In this document: positions 53,532-62,781 of the stretch, piece by piece
Layout: each line of letters opens with the position of its first letter
How positions within the stretch are numbered: position 1 is the stretch's first letter
Origin: Bacteroidota bacterium
GTDB taxonomy: Bacteria > Bacteroidota > Bacteroidia > NS11-12g > UBA955
Assembly: GCA_016787485.1 (NCBI GenBank)
Contig: JAEUUL010000004.1
Location: 186,001 to 250,000, forward strand
DNA length: 64,000 nt
Reading direction: 5' to 3'
Translations under genes and position numbers: made by a program
Notes under the pieces: model-generated
What the model was told of the DNA's origin: nothing
Seen by the model: only the letters and a program-made list of their open reading frames with translations
Databases searched by the model: none

Positions 53532-53549
53532 TCCCGATAGCTATCGGGA
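53532..53549. repeat. 18-base palindrome TCCCGATAGCTATCGGGA
   Basis: A perfect palindrome that replaces a few bases of the repeat core seen in copy A (GTCTGC...TGGCTCCACC), as if inserted. A second copy is at 53905-53922 and partial ones lie at 53894-53904 and about 54027-54036. Confidence 0.7.
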
Positions 53550-53904
53550 GCAGACGGCCCAAGGCGCCTTTCCTTTCACAAACCAGCCCGGGCAGCTTGC
53601 AGGCTTGCGCCCTTCACTTCGTTGCGGGCTGCGCTGCCCTTCTCGCGCTGCGGGGCCGTCTGGCCGGGACGCAACACGGATTGCCGGATACTTTGCGGTC
53701 TTTTAAGCTGCCGGGTAAAGTTGTTTGGTCGGCTTGGCCTCAGGGAATGAAGGCTGATAAGTGCCGCAAGCCGGCGCGAAATGCCGAGGAAGCTCCGAGT
53801 GTGCGAGGAGGTTGCCGACGGCATTCGATGGGTTGCAAGCGTTCAGACTTCAGGCCCTGCAGTATGCCCCCGATCGAAGCATCGGGGCCTTGATCCCGAT
53901 AGCT

Positions 53905-53922
53905 TCCCGATAGCTATCGGGA
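53905..53922. repeat. 18-base palindrome TCCCGATAGCTATCGGGA, second copy
   Basis: Identical to the copy at 53532 and directly preceded by a partial copy (TCCCGATAGCT, 53894-53904). A third partial trace (TTCCCGATAG) lies near 54027. Confidence 0.7.
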
Positions 53923-54066
53923 GGGATTTGCTCCACTTTTGGATAACTTGTCCCCGACTGAAGCGAAGCGGAACGTCGGGAAGCCAAAAGTGGAAAATGA
54001 TAATTAGAAATTAGGATAGTAAAGCCTTCCCGATAGTTTAATAAACGTGTGAACGAGAATGCTTTT

Positions 54067-55380
54067 TCATTCCCCAGGAACACGGATATTCCGCTTCCGC
54101 GCTTCCGTTTCCAGCTCCCTGCGGAAGTCTGGACTGAGCTTGTACTTGCTGTACAATGCCTCCTCCGCCACAGTGGGCACATGGCCGGCTTCCTTCTTCT
54201 GCAGCCATTCCAGGGCCCAGTTTACCTCTTCTGTGTACCGAACCGGATACGGGTTTGCCCAGGCCTGTGCATTCGGACCGGCTTGCGCACTTCCAGCCAA
54301 CTTTTTTGCGATGCCCTCATACTTTGCCGTTTCCTGTGCTGTGGGCTGATAGTTCTGTGACTTCACCCTGTTTTCCAGTTCCAGGGCCCAGTTTATTTCC
54401 TCTTGCGTTGCGACAGTTGCGGCTGGCGTTTGTGTAGGGGCCGACTGCAGTTTTACTGCAATCTGCTGGTAGGACTGGATTTCCTCAGGGGTGGGCTTAT
54501 AGCCATCTTTTGTCTTTTGTTCCAGGTCCAGTGCCCATTGGATTTCTTGCTGCGTGGGGGCAGTCTGGTTGGGTGATTTTGCCACTATCCCGGTACTGTC
54601 GGTTTTACCAGTTGAGTTGTTCAGTCTTGTGTAGATGTTCTGGTACCTCATGGATTCCTCTTCGGCTGGCGTGTAGCCATTTTTTACCTTTTCTTCCAAT
54701 TGCATGGCCCATTGCAATTCCTGTTGGCTGACCCCCATGACGGGCACAACCTGCGGTTTTGTTTGGCTGCTGTCTGCACCATTGGCCTGATACCGGTTGT
54801 AGATATCCGTGTACCGGTCTGTTTCCTCCCGGGTGGGCTTATAGCCTTGCTCTGTCTGTTTTTGCAGTTCCATGGCCCATACAAGGTCTGTGTCGTGCAC
54901 TGCGGAGCCACCTTCCGGCTTTGTGTGGCTGCTGTCTGCCCTGGCGGGCTGGTGGCGGTTGAAAATTTCCGTGTAGTGTGTGATTTCCTCCTGGGTGGGC
55001 TTATAGCCTTGCTCTATCTGTTTTTGCAGTTCCTGTGCCCAGACCAGGTCTGTGTCGTGCACTGCGGAGCCTTCTTCCGGCTTTGTGAGGTTGCTGTCTG
55101 CCCCGGTGGGCTGGTAGCGGTTGAATATTTCTGTGTAGCGGGTGAGTTCCTCTTCGGTGGGCCTGTAGCCTTCCCGATATTTCTTCAGCAGTTCCAGTGC
55201 CCAGTTCAGGTCTGAGTCATGCTCTTTGGCAGGCCTGCATTGCTTTTGCGTGGCCGGGTCCTCCGTGGCGGGTATGCCTGTTTGGGCCGTTGCTGTTTGG
55301 GCCAGCGCCGAACCCAGCAAAAGGAAGAAAAGAAAGTGTTTCAAAGGGGCGAAGATAGGGGCGAGTATCCTGCTCATCAA
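54067..55380 (-). CDS. Secreted protein with seven tandem ~33-residue repeats
   Basis: 437 residues; signal peptide FLFFLLLGSALAQTATAQ. After a short spacer come seven repeats, at about 57-89, 111-143, 166-198, 221-252, 279-311, 328-361 and 385-415, separated by linkers rich in Asp, Ser and Thr. The consensus is W-A-x-x-L-x-x-K-x(3)-G-Y-x-P-T-x-E-E-x(3)-Y-x-x-I, probably a helix, a conserved turn and a second helix. Repeats 2 and 3 are nearly identical in DNA as well, so the array expanded recently. The C-terminal ~20 residues are charged. No catalytic motif, T9SS domain or known family is seen; possibly a periplasmic or surface scaffold. Confidence 0.85.
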   Translation of the reverse strand: MMSRILAPIFAPLKHFLFFLLLGSALAQTATAQTGIPATEDPATQKQCRPAKEHDSDLNWALELLKKYREGYRPTEEELTRYTEIFNRYQPTGADSNLTKPEEGSAVHDTDLVWAQELQKQIEQGYKPTQEEITHYTEIFNRHQPARADSSHTKPEGGSAVHDTDLVWAMELQKQTEQGYKPTREETDRYTDIYNRYQANGADSSQTKPQVVPVMGVSQQELQWAMQLEEKVKNGYTPAEEESMRYQNIYTRLNNSTGKTDSTGIVAKSPNQTAPTQQEIQWALDLEQKTKDGYKPTPEEIQSYQQIAVKLQSAPTQTPAATVATQEEINWALELENRVKSQNYQPTAQETAKYEGIAKKLAGSAQAGPNAQAWANPYPVRYTEEVNWALEWLQKKEAGHVPTVAEEALYSKYKLSPDFRRELETEARKRNIRVPGE

Positions 55381-55832
55381 TTCACACCAACATCAGAATA
55401 CGACTAGGTTTAAGGAAAGAACACCGGCCTTGAATGCCTTTTTACATCCAACTGAATACCTGAAATTAATTCTTTGCCGAATTCAGCAGACGTTGTCTGC
55501 TAATTTGAGTTCGCTTTCATTTTATCTGCACATTACGTTTAGGTATTGATTCAAGCTAAGACTTTGCGAAACCAGTGATTTCGCAAACCTGAGAATTAGT
55601 TAGACCTTATGGATGTAATCAAGATTGCTTTCCCCAATTCAGAAGTTGTGTATTTTTTCGGAGATCATGGCTTGTGACAGGTTACTGAACCTGTTACGAA
55701 TAGAAGCATGAAAAGTTATCGTTCTTTACTTTGAATGTAATCTGCATACGAAGTTGTTGGAGATCGGAAAGTGGTTATTTGCCCTTTTACTGAAATTGAA
55801 TAGCTGCTAAATAAAATCAAGGAACATGAGAT
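55381..55832. other. 452-bp intergenic region with one inverted repeat
   Basis: No gene of note. A perfect inverted repeat lies at 55563-55587 (TTTGCGAAA, 7-base loop, TTTCGCAAA). Composition turns AT-rich from about 55.5 kb, marking the left edge of the restriction-modification island. Confidence 0.5.
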
Positions 55833-57137
55833 CTAAACTAACGATATAATTTCATTATGTTTATACAAATCAGTTAAATATTTAGTTTTAATTCTAAATT
55901 GACTGCGTCTTTTTATTGTAGGTTTAGTAAATATGTTTTCAATTTTGATTCCTGGATCGTAATATATATTACCAATCGAAAACTGCTTTAAAAACAATTG
56001 AAAATCAGTTCCAGTTCCTAAAATTATATTATTTCCAAATTTGTATTTTCTATCAATTTCTTTTATTGATATAGAAGGAACATAGCAAGCTTGATTGTGT
56101 TTTCGATTCCAATGAAGTAGTAAAGATGAGAAACTCCATGATGCGGCTTCATTATTTTCTCTATCAATTAGGGCAATTCTACCATCTGTTTGTCGAATTT
56201 TACCAGTTTCAAAATCATAACCGATAAGTTTTATTGTCATGTTAGTTCTGGCATGTTCTTTATTAGATTTGTAGATGCCACCAAAATTCATCCGATTTTC
56301 TCTACCTTTAGTATCGTCGTATCCATATTTTCTAATAAAGGCTTCCACTCCTTCCTGAGTATAGAAACCATCAGTTGGTTCAGGCGTCATTAAAGTTACA
56401 ATAGCTGAATTTAAGCGATTGAAACTTTTAACACTGAACTGCTTAATTTCCCAACCTAAATAATCGGGTTCTGAAAACCCATTTGGAGTTATACCCAGCT
56501 CGGCTTCTAATGTATATCCACCACAGTTTGAATATCCACAGGGTAATATATTTCCATATTTGTCAAGGCGTTTAGAAGTTATCCAATTTAAATTATGAAT
56601 TCGATAGAGTTCTTTTATTAATCTTTCCTTATTGTTTTGAGATTCAGGTAAATTTACAACTTTAAAAATACCAATTTCTTCAAGTCCATTTAGAGATTCA
56701 AATTCATGGGCTAAAGGGGATTCCGCAGATGTAACATATCCAAGTATCTGGCCATTGTTTGTAACAGACAAGAAAAGCACTCGGCCTGAAAGCCTTTTAC
56801 TCATTAATTCAGAAGGCGGATTTATACAACCAGAAAGAAATCCTGAAAATCTGACTTCGGGATATTTTGGATATAATATTAATTGTGAATTTGGTGCGGA
56901 ACATAAAGTACCATCATTAGTTAACCATGAAAAATTAATTGAAGCTTTAAATCTTTCTCTATTCCAATCTCCTGGAGCCTCAGTTTTTATTTCTGAAATC
57001 GGGAATATATTTAATATTTCAAAACTACCACCGAGATAGACCTGATTTTTTGAATTGTCGTTTGGGGATAAAACCTTTGCGTAGACCTTTTGACAACCGT
57101 GTTCAGAGAATAATAGCTTCAGCTGATTTAGGTTCAT
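55833..57137 (-). CDS. MvaI/BcnI-type restriction endonuclease
   Basis: 434 residues, AT-rich. The C-terminal ~240 residues contain the MvaI/BcnI catalytic block: [17 protein letters not shown] (Glu211) and [12 protein letters not shown] (Asp225, Glu230-x-Lys232), a PD-(D/E)xK site. MvaI and BcnI cut CCWGG and CCSGG respectively. The N-terminal ~190 residues are an extra domain absent from the ~240-residue MvaI and may help DNA recognition. It overlaps the methyltransferase gene by 35 bases. The target cannot be read from sequence; CC(W/S)GG is likely. Confidence 0.85.
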   Translation of the reverse strand: MNLNQLKLLFSEHGCQKVYAKVLSPNDNSKNQVYLGGSFEILNIFPISEIKTEAPGDWNRERFKASINFSWLTNDGTLCSAPNSQLILYPKYPEVRFSGFLSGCINPPSELMSKRLSGRVLFLSVTNNGQILGYVTSAESPLAHEFESLNGLEEIGIFKVVNLPESQNNKERLIKELYRIHNLNWITSKRLDKYGNILPCGYSNCGGYTLEAELGITPNGFSEPDYLGWEIKQFSVKSFNRLNSAIVTLMTPEPTDGFYTQEGVEAFIRKYGYDDTKGRENRMNFGGIYKSNKEHARTNMTIKLIGYDFETGKIRQTDGRIALIDRENNEAASWSFSSLLLHWNRKHNQACYVPSISIKEIDRKYKFGNNIILGTGTDFQLFLKQFSIGNIYYDPGIKIENIFTKPTIKRRSQFRIKTKYLTDLYKHNEIISLV

Positions 57138-58323
57138 ATATTTGTTCTAAAGTTTTGACTAGTTCTAAACCTACTGCTTGTATCAGAGGCACAGTTACTG
57201 AATTGCCAAATTGTTTATATGCTTGATTATCTGATACTGGTATGATGAATTCATCTGGAAATCCCTGCAATCTTGCACACTCTCTTGGGGTTAATCTTCT
57301 TGGATTTTTACCTTTTTGAGGTATAAGTATTTCTGAACCATCTTTATAATATCTTGCAGAAATAGTTCTTGAAATGCCATTGAGATCAGTGAGGCCAAAC
57401 CCAAATCCGTTACCTTTGGCTTTATGTTTTGCTGCATATTCTTGAAGAAAATTCCAGAGTTTATCAGATAATGTATATTTATCATCAACACTAGGTTCCA
57501 GAATATTTTTAATCTTATGTTTTGACTCTGAAGTGTCTGGAAACTTGAATTCGATATTTCTGACGTTTCTATTCTTCTTAAAACCTACTATAATTATCCT
57601 TTCACGATGCTGAGGGACAAAATATTTACCGTCTAAAACCTTATAAAATATCTCATATCCTAAATCTTCAAGTGTTCGTTTTATTACTTTAAATGTATTT
57701 CCTTTATCGTGTGAAACCAGATTTTTTACGTTTTCAAGCATGAATGCTTTGGGTTTTTTGCAATCCAGAATTCTCGCAATGTCAAAGAATAGTGTCCCTT
57801 GAGTTTCGTCTTGAAAACCATGGTTTCTTCCTAAGGCATTTTTTTTCGAAACACCGGCTATTGAGAAAGGTTGACAAGGAAATCCTGCTAATAGAATATC
57901 ATGATTTGGAATAAACTGTGCATTTATTTGAGTGATATCTCCAAATGGTACTTCACCAAAGTTGGCTTCATATGTTTTTTTTGCAAAATTATTCCATTCA
58001 CTTGTGAAAACACATTTTCCACCTAAATTCTGATAGGCAAGGCGTATTCCCCCAATACCGGCGAATAAATCAATAAATTTAAATTTAGGAGCACTTTTGG
58101 GAGGAAAAGGAATGTCATATTTAAGCGGTATGAAATATTGTTCAGGTTCACCCACTAAATTGAATATTTCGCTTTGTAAATATTCTATTGCAGATTTCTT
58201 ATATTGTTTGGAAGTATTCTTGTCTGTATTTTGCCAAAAGTGTGTTAGGCTGGCAAAGCCATCATTTAAGTGTTTGTCAACATTTATATTTAGAGTTTTC
58301 TTTATTTTGTTATACGTAGTCAT
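57103..58323 (-). CDS. DNA (cytosine-5-)-methyltransferase
   Basis: 406 residues. C5 methyltransferase with SAM motif [16 protein letters not shown] at 83-97, the catalytic PCQPFS (Cys150), ENV (197-199), [10 protein letters not shown] (238-247) and a C-terminal FGNSVTVP. The ~80-residue N-terminal extension before motif I is helical. It modifies the island's recognition site and protects it from the MvaI/BcnI-like enzyme encoded immediately downstream. The presence of vsr is typical of C5 systems, where deamination of m5C leaves T:G mismatches. Confidence 0.95.
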   Translation of the reverse strand: MTTYNKIKKTLNINVDKHLNDGFASLTHFWQNTDKNTSKQYKKSAIEYLQSEIFNLVGEPEQYFIPLKYDIPFPPKSAPKFKFIDLFAGIGGIRLAYQNLGGKCVFTSEWNNFAKKTYEANFGEVPFGDITQINAQFIPNHDILLAGFPCQPFSIAGVSKKNALGRNHGFQDETQGTLFFDIARILDCKKPKAFMLENVKNLVSHDKGNTFKVIKRTLEDLGYEIFYKVLDGKYFVPQHRERIIIVGFKKNRNVRNIEFKFPDTSESKHKIKNILEPSVDDKYTLSDKLWNFLQEYAAKHKAKGNGFGFGLTDLNGISRTISARYYKDGSEILIPQKGKNPRRLTPRECARLQGFPDEFIIPVSDNQAYKQFGNSVTVPLIQAVGLELVKTLEQIYEPKSAEAIIL

Positions 58324-58396
58324 TATTCAAAAGATTACAACAGTTTATTAGATGAATAAATTTATAAAAATAATTACAAAAGCTATAAAATATGGC

Positions 58397-58693
58397 TTAA
58401 TTCATGGCACTTAATAGGGACGGCAACGGAATAAATTCAGCCATTTTGGTTTCAATCAAGAAGGTTTCAAGCATATGGTCATAAATATCAATTCCGTTCT
58501 CTTCACATATTGTGAAACAGGCATTCATCAGCATATCCCGCTGTTGGGCTTCTTCCGGCGTATATAAGGGCAATCCGGTTTTAAAGTTAATGTATGATTC
58601 GAAATCATCATCAGGGTGAAAGGAAACGCCTTCCTGAATAAGAATTTTGGCAAATGTGGAGACATCTTCAGGGTTCTTGATTTGTGTAATCAT
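58397..58693 (-). CDS. Small protein of the restriction-modification island
   Basis: 98 residues, acidic and helical (ITQIKNPEDVSTFAKILIQE, then PDDDFESYINFKTG, ENGIDIYDHMLETFLI). No recognised domain. It starts inside the last codons of vsr (26-base overlap) and ends 74 bases before the methyltransferase start, so it lies between them in one transcript. It might be a small regulator, but I see no helix-turn-helix motif of a C protein. Confidence 0.65.
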   Translation of the reverse strand: MITQIKNPEDVSTFAKILIQEGVSFHPDDDFESYINFKTGLPLYTPEEAQQRDMLMNACFTICEENGIDIYDHMLETFLIETKMAEFIPLPSLLSAMN

Positions 58694-59105
58694 GTGTCAG
58701 GTTTTTTATCAATTGGTCAAGCGTAAGATAAGAAACTTTGGGTTTCAATTCACATTCGAAGATAGAAATGACCCTCCAGCCTTTTTTAAGTAATTTCAAC
58801 AATGTGTCCTCATCATGCAGTTTATTGGACATAATCTTTTCACGCCACCATTCTGTCCTGGTTTTGGGCCATTTGAAGTACCTGCAGCCTTCATGTCCGT
58901 GCCAGTAGCAGCCGTGAACGAAAATGACTGTACGGTATTTTGGCAGCACGATGTCAGGTTTGCCGGGTAAATTCTTTGCATGCAGCCTGAATCTGAACCC
59001 TTTGGAAAAAAGAAACTTCCTGACCAGTAATTCGGGTTTTGTATCCTTGCCGCGTATGCGGCTCATGTTGTAGCTTCTGGTTTCCTTGTTATGAACGTCA
59101 GTCAT
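58668..59105 (-). CDS. vsr: Very short patch repair endonuclease
   Basis: 145 residues from the ATG at 59105 (MTDVHNKETRSYNMSRIRGK), the expected Vsr start. It nicks next to T in T:G mismatches left by deaminated m5C. Asp51 (GKPDIVLP) is the catalytic aspartate. FVHGCYWHGHEGC supplies His64, Cys66, His69, His71 and Cys73 at the same numbers as in E. coli Vsr. It is encoded first in the island's leftward run with the C5 methyltransferase, as expected. Confidence 0.96.
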   Translation of the reverse strand: MTDVHNKETRSYNMSRIRGKDTKPELLVRKFLFSKGFRFRLHAKNLPGKPDIVLPKYRTVIFVHGCYWHGHEGCRYFKWPKTRTEWWREKIMSNKLHDEDTLLKLLKKGWRVISIFECELKPKVSYLTLDQLIKNLTHDYTNQEP

Positions 59106-59109
59106 GTTC

Positions 59110-60621
59110 TCACTCCCCCGCCCTTTCAGGCTGTAGGAGGCGCAAAATGCTTTCAAGAACCTGGCGGTCGTTGCAGAGGCGGGGGACTTTGTGCTGTCCG
59201 CCCAGCTTGCCGCTTTGCTTGAGCCATGCGCTGAAGGTGCCACGGGGCATGGGTTTAACGTGGGGCAGGCGCATGGCCAGGTCCATGTAGCGCTTGGCGG
59301 CGTAGTCGTTGTTGTTCTGCTGCAGGTGTGTGTCCAGCCGGTGGGTGAAGTCGCCCAGGTCGGCCGGAGACTGGCTGAACTCAATAAGCCACTCATGCCC
59401 GGGCTCGGACTCGGTCATGTACACGGGTGCGGCGGTGTAGTCGGCCACAATGGCGCCGGTTTCTGCGCAGGCAGCGGCTATGGCGGCATCGGCATTCTCT
59501 ATCACCAGCTCCTCGCCAAAGGCGTTGATGAACAACTTGGTGCGCCCGGTGATACGGAAGGTATAGGGCGACACGCTGCTGAACTGCACGGTATCCCCGA
59601 TTTTGTAGCGCCACAGCCCGCTGTTGGTGGTTATCACCATGGCGTAGTTGATGCCGGGCTCCACCTCCCGCAGGGGTACGGCGTGGTCCGGACCTTTGGA
59701 CACAGGGTAAAACTCGTAAAACACGCCGTGGTCCGACATGAGTAGCAGGTCTGCCTTGTCCTTTTCTGCCTGTATGCCAAAGAAGCCTTCGCTGGCGTTG
59801 TAGGTTTCGATGTAGTGCATGCCACTCCAGGGCACCAGCTCCTGAAACTGTTGCCGGTACGGCGTAAAGCTCACCCCGCCGTGGATGAAGAGTTCCAGGT
59901 TGGGCCATACCTCGTGCATATTGCTTTTGCCGGAGATCTCCAGCAGGCGTTTGAACAACACCAGGGTCCAGGTGGGTACCCCGCTGATGCTGGTGACATT
60001 CTCATTCAGCGTGCTGCGGGCCATGCTTTCCAGTTTGTCTTCCCAGTTGTCCATCAGGGCAATGCTGATGTCGGGCGTGCTTTTCAGGTTGGCCCACAGG
60101 GGCATGTGGTTCATCAGCACCGCACTGAGGTCGCCGTAGTAGCTGCGGGTGTTGAGCTGGTTTACCTTGTGGCTGCCGCCGATGAGCAGTCCTTTGCCCT
60201 GGAAGATGCGGGTATCCGGGTATTGGGCGCAGTAGATGGTGAGGATATCGCGGCTGCCCTGGAAATGGGTATGCTCCAGGCTCTCGTAGCTGATGGGGAT
60301 AAACTTGGCGGTGTTGCCGGTGGTACCGCTGCTGCGGGCAAACCAGGTGATTTCTCCCGGCCAGAGCAATCCCTGTTCGTCAGCCATGGTGCGTTCGATC
60401 CAGGGTTTGAGGTCCTCGTACTCCACCACGGGTACACGTTGTTTCCACTGTTCGTAGCTGCGTATGTCGCGGAATCCCAGTTTCTGTCCGTAGACGGTTT
60501 CGGCACCATGTTCCAGCAGGTACTCAAACAGGTGTTCCTGGGTGCGGTGGGCTGCGGCGTTCTGGGCCTGCAGCTCCTCGTACCGTTGGCGGAAGTACCA
60601 GCTGATGACAGGGGCAAGCAT
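59110..60621 (-). CDS. GH3 auxin-responsive promoter family protein (acyl-adenylating)
   Basis: 503 residues, a full GH3-type ANL-superfamily enzyme. The ATP/AMP-binding loop is FARSSGTTGNTAKFIPIS. YNASEGFFGIQ is the adenine/A5-type motif, and YKIGDTVQFSSVSPYTFRITGRTKLFINAFGEELVIE gives the hinge and C-terminal domain. Plant GH3 enzymes conjugate amino acids to hormones; bacterial homologues are common in Bacteroidota and largely uncharacterised. GC content is high, unlike the island next to it. The start is the ATG at 60621. Confidence 0.92.
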   Translation of the reverse strand: MLAPVISWYFRQRYEELQAQNAAAHRTQEHLFEYLLEHGAETVYGQKLGFRDIRSYEQWKQRVPVVEYEDLKPWIERTMADEQGLLWPGEITWFARSSGTTGNTAKFIPISYESLEHTHFQGSRDILTIYCAQYPDTRIFQGKGLLIGGSHKVNQLNTRSYYGDLSAVLMNHMPLWANLKSTPDISIALMDNWEDKLESMARSTLNENVTSISGVPTWTLVLFKRLLEISGKSNMHEVWPNLELFIHGGVSFTPYRQQFQELVPWSGMHYIETYNASEGFFGIQAEKDKADLLLMSDHGVFYEFYPVSKGPDHAVPLREVEPGINYAMVITTNSGLWRYKIGDTVQFSSVSPYTFRITGRTKLFINAFGEELVIENADAAIAAACAETGAIVADYTAAPVYMTESEPGHEWLIEFSQSPADLGDFTHRLDTHLQQNNNDYAAKRYMDLAMRLPHVKPMPRGTFSAWLKQSGKLGGQHKVPRLCNDRQVLESILRLLQPERAGE

Positions 60622-60934
60622 TCTGCTAAAGTACAGAAAATTAGGAAAAAAGGAAAATTTTAAGGAGAGAAGGGGAAGACGGTTCCCTCATCCCCGGGGC
60701 GTCATCATAGGGGGATTGGTGGGAAATGTCCGTAATTCCGGAACCTATCGCAGTGAACCTCTCTGTTTACTCAGATACTCTGTGGTTGAGTTTTTTACAA
60801 CATCCGGGCAGGATTGTGGTAAATGCATTGCCTCACCCCCGGCCCCTCTCCAGGGTTGAGAGGGGAGGAATGCTGATAATTCCTAATCTGACTATTTGGA
60901 AGATTAAACATACTGTAATTCTAATATCAGTTAT
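60622..60934. other. Intergenic region upstream of GH3 gene
   Basis: No gene. An imperfect hairpin at about 60841-60868 (CCCCTCTC ... GAGAGGGG) is of the intergenic type seen in many bacteria. Confidence 0.5.
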
Positions 60935-61313
60935 CCACTTTTGGCTTGAGCCAAAAGTGGAGCAAAAAGTCAAGGCTGCAGGGCCTGAAGTCTGAACGTT
61001 TGCAACCCGTCGAATGCCATCGGCGATCTCCTCGCACACTCGGAGCTTCCTCGGCATTACGCGCCGGCTTGCTGCTCTTATCAGCCTTCATTCCCTGAGG
61101 CCTGGCCGACCAATCAACTCAGCCCGGCAGCGTGAAACACCGCAAATTACCCAGCAATCCATGTCGCGTCGCGGGATGGCACGGTTTTCAGTGCGCGGAG
61201 GGCGGCGTAGCCCGCAACGGAGTGGAGGGCGCAAGCCGGCAAGCCGCCCGGGAAGGCTTGAGTGTGGCAGAGCACCTTAAACCGTGCCAGCTTTTTTGGC
61301 GAAAAAAAGGTGG
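60935..61313 (+). repeat. Composite intergenic repeat, copy C
   Basis: 379 bases. The left end is a perfect 26-base hairpin (arms CCACTTTTGGCT and AGCCAAAAGTGG, 60935-60960). The core is shared with copy B in inverse orientation and with copy A. The right end has a decayed form of the TTTTTTGGCG-AAAAAAGGTGG hairpin. It fills the gap between the GH3 and M28 genes; 61314-61499 also has no gene. Confidence 0.8.
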
Positions 61314-61499
61314 AAACGAAAACAAGTAGAATGGGAAAATTCCTGCTGCACTGGTGAGTGCTTCTGGGTGGTTAGCCAAATCTGTGAAGCAGACTGCAAG
61401 CCCCGTGGGGAAGTAGGGGCCACATTTCGACAAGCTTCAGGAGGCAAAGCTCCTGACTATTAGCAAGATGACAGATTGTTAAGAAGTGCTGTGAAAGGA

Positions 61500-62777
61500 T
61501 TACTGCAGTGTTGAAAAAAACCGCAGCAACAGCTTGAAGGTACCATTGTAACCGGCCAGACTCAGGGTTTCCGGTACATCCTGTACATCGTGGTACGAGG
61601 TTCGCGGGCCTTTCTGGTACCAGAAAAAGGCAGGTACACCGGCTTCGGTAAAGAAATAGTGGTCGCTGTTTGCAGCTTTGCCCCGTTTGCCAATGTCTGG
61701 CAGATAATTTCCTTTTCGGTTCAGGGAATCCAGCAGGGCAAATTCTTCAGAAAAAACTGTTGCATTCACCACGGTCATGCCGGTTTCGCCGGTGCCCACC
61801 AGGTCCAGATTCACCAGAAAGCGCATGCGGTGCAGGGGAATCAGCGGGCGGGTTACAAAATGCCCAGACCCAAGCAGGCCCGTTTCTTCGCCGGCAAAAG
61901 CGATAAAAACCACGGAAAAAGGCAGCGGATTTTTTGCATAATACCGGGCCAGGTCCAGCATCATGGCTACACCGGCAGCATTGTCATTGGCTCCGGGGAA
62001 TACGGCGGTTTTACCCATACGCCCCAGGTGGTCGTAATGGGCGGTGAGCACGAGGTAATAATCTGGTTGCTTTGTGCCGGGTATCATTCCCAGGATGTTG
62101 TATTGGGTTTGCCGCTGCAGTTTGCTGCGCACTTTTATGGCCAGTCCCTGGGAAAAACCTGCACCGTGGGCTGCCCTGTACTCCGGACTGATTTGTATGT
62201 GCACATGCTTGCTCTGACTGGTGCTGCTGGTCCAGGTGAGTTTGCCCCGGCTGTATTCAATGGTATGGAAGTTTTCATTCAGCAGCTGGATTCGTTTCTT
62301 CAGCTGCCGGAGTTGTGCATCAGAAAAAGTGTCCAGCACCATCCACGTTTCAGGTTTGTGCTGCAGCAGTCCCAGAAAGTGCATAGAGTCTGCCAGTACC
62401 TCTGCAGTGATCCAGTTGTAATTGAAGCGCACGGTGCCTGTATAATCGGGGGCATCGGCATTCACCAGGTAGTCTGTGCCGGCTTTCATGGGACGGGCGG
62501 CATAGCAACTGCTGCAGTCGGTGAGCTGCACATCCTGTATCACGTTGGCCGGAAACCGGAATTTCTGCCGGGATTGACCGTTTACCGGCTTAGCGCCGTT
62601 TTTCAGCAATTCCTGCTGTATCCATTTGCCGGCTTTTACACAGCCTTTTTCTGTATATCCACGGCCATAGAATTCGGGCTGACAAAGGGTTTGGATGGTT
62701 TGGCGCACATAGCTTGTGTCCTGGGCGAAGGTTACTCCGGCCACACTGCAAAAAATGGCGAAAAACGGGAGTCGCAT
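61500..62777 (-). CDS. M28 family zinc aminopeptidase
   Basis: 425 residues; signal peptide FFAIFCSVAGVTFAQ. M28 dinuclear zinc ligands are visible: AHYDHLG (His), GANDNAAGVAMML (bridging Asp), FAGEETGLLGSGHFV (catalytic Glu and ligand Glu), NLDLVGTG (Asp) and, near the C-terminus, TSYHDVQDVPE (His). A protease-associated-like region precedes it. It is a secreted or periplasmic aminopeptidase. It begins 4 bases after the ABC ATPase stop and is probably the last gene of that operon. Confidence 0.93.
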   Translation of the reverse strand: MRLPFFAIFCSVAGVTFAQDTSYVRQTIQTLCQPEFYGRGYTEKGCVKAGKWIQQELLKNGAKPVNGQSRQKFRFPANVIQDVQLTDCSSCYAARPMKAGTDYLVNADAPDYTGTVRFNYNWITAEVLADSMHFLGLLQHKPETWMVLDTFSDAQLRQLKKRIQLLNENFHTIEYSRGKLTWTSSTSQSKHVHIQISPEYRAAHGAGFSQGLAIKVRSKLQRQTQYNILGMIPGTKQPDYYLVLTAHYDHLGRMGKTAVFPGANDNAAGVAMMLDLARYYAKNPLPFSVVFIAFAGEETGLLGSGHFVTRPLIPLHRMRFLVNLDLVGTGETGMTVVNATVFSEEFALLDSLNRKGNYLPDIGKRGKAANSDHYFFTEAGVPAFFWYQKGPRTSYHDVQDVPETLSLAGYNGTFKLLLRFFSTLQ

Positions 62778-62781
62778 GGAT

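Larger units (their letters stand above)
53501..53993 (-). repeat. Composite intergenic repeat, copy B
   Basis: 493 bases filling most of the 685-base gap between kbl and the repeat protein. One end is a perfect hairpin (arms CCACCTTTTTT and AAAAAAGGTGG, 53501-53526). The other end has arms CCACTTTTGG (53933-53942) and CCAAAAGTGG (53984-53993), with about 40 bases between them. The core is shared with the copy at 60935-61313 in the opposite orientation. It contains two complete 18-base TCCCGATAGCTATCGGGA palindromes that copy C lacks. No protein is encoded. Confidence 0.8.

Noticed and set aside
53382..54066. Small ORFs in the repeat copies as genes
   Set aside because: The frames differ between copies and are not conserved; the sequences behave as structured repeats.
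54700..55215. Plus-strand frame opposite the seven-repeat protein
   Set aside because: Only mirrors the DNA repeats of the real gene; the clear signal peptide and conserved unit are on the minus strand.
59106..59396. N-terminal extension of vsr by ~97 residues
   Set aside because: It reads as Ser/Thr/Trp-rich antisense-frame translation of the GH3 gene; MTDVHNKETRSYNMSR is the normal Vsr start.
59191..60663. Long plus-strand frames opposite the GH3 gene
   Set aside because: High-GC shadow frames; the minus strand has all GH3 motifs.
23401..61329. Direct repeats as a CRISPR array
   Set aside because: Copies are far apart, 250-490 bases long and not regularly spaced; no array of short repeats with unique spacers is seen anywhere in the window.
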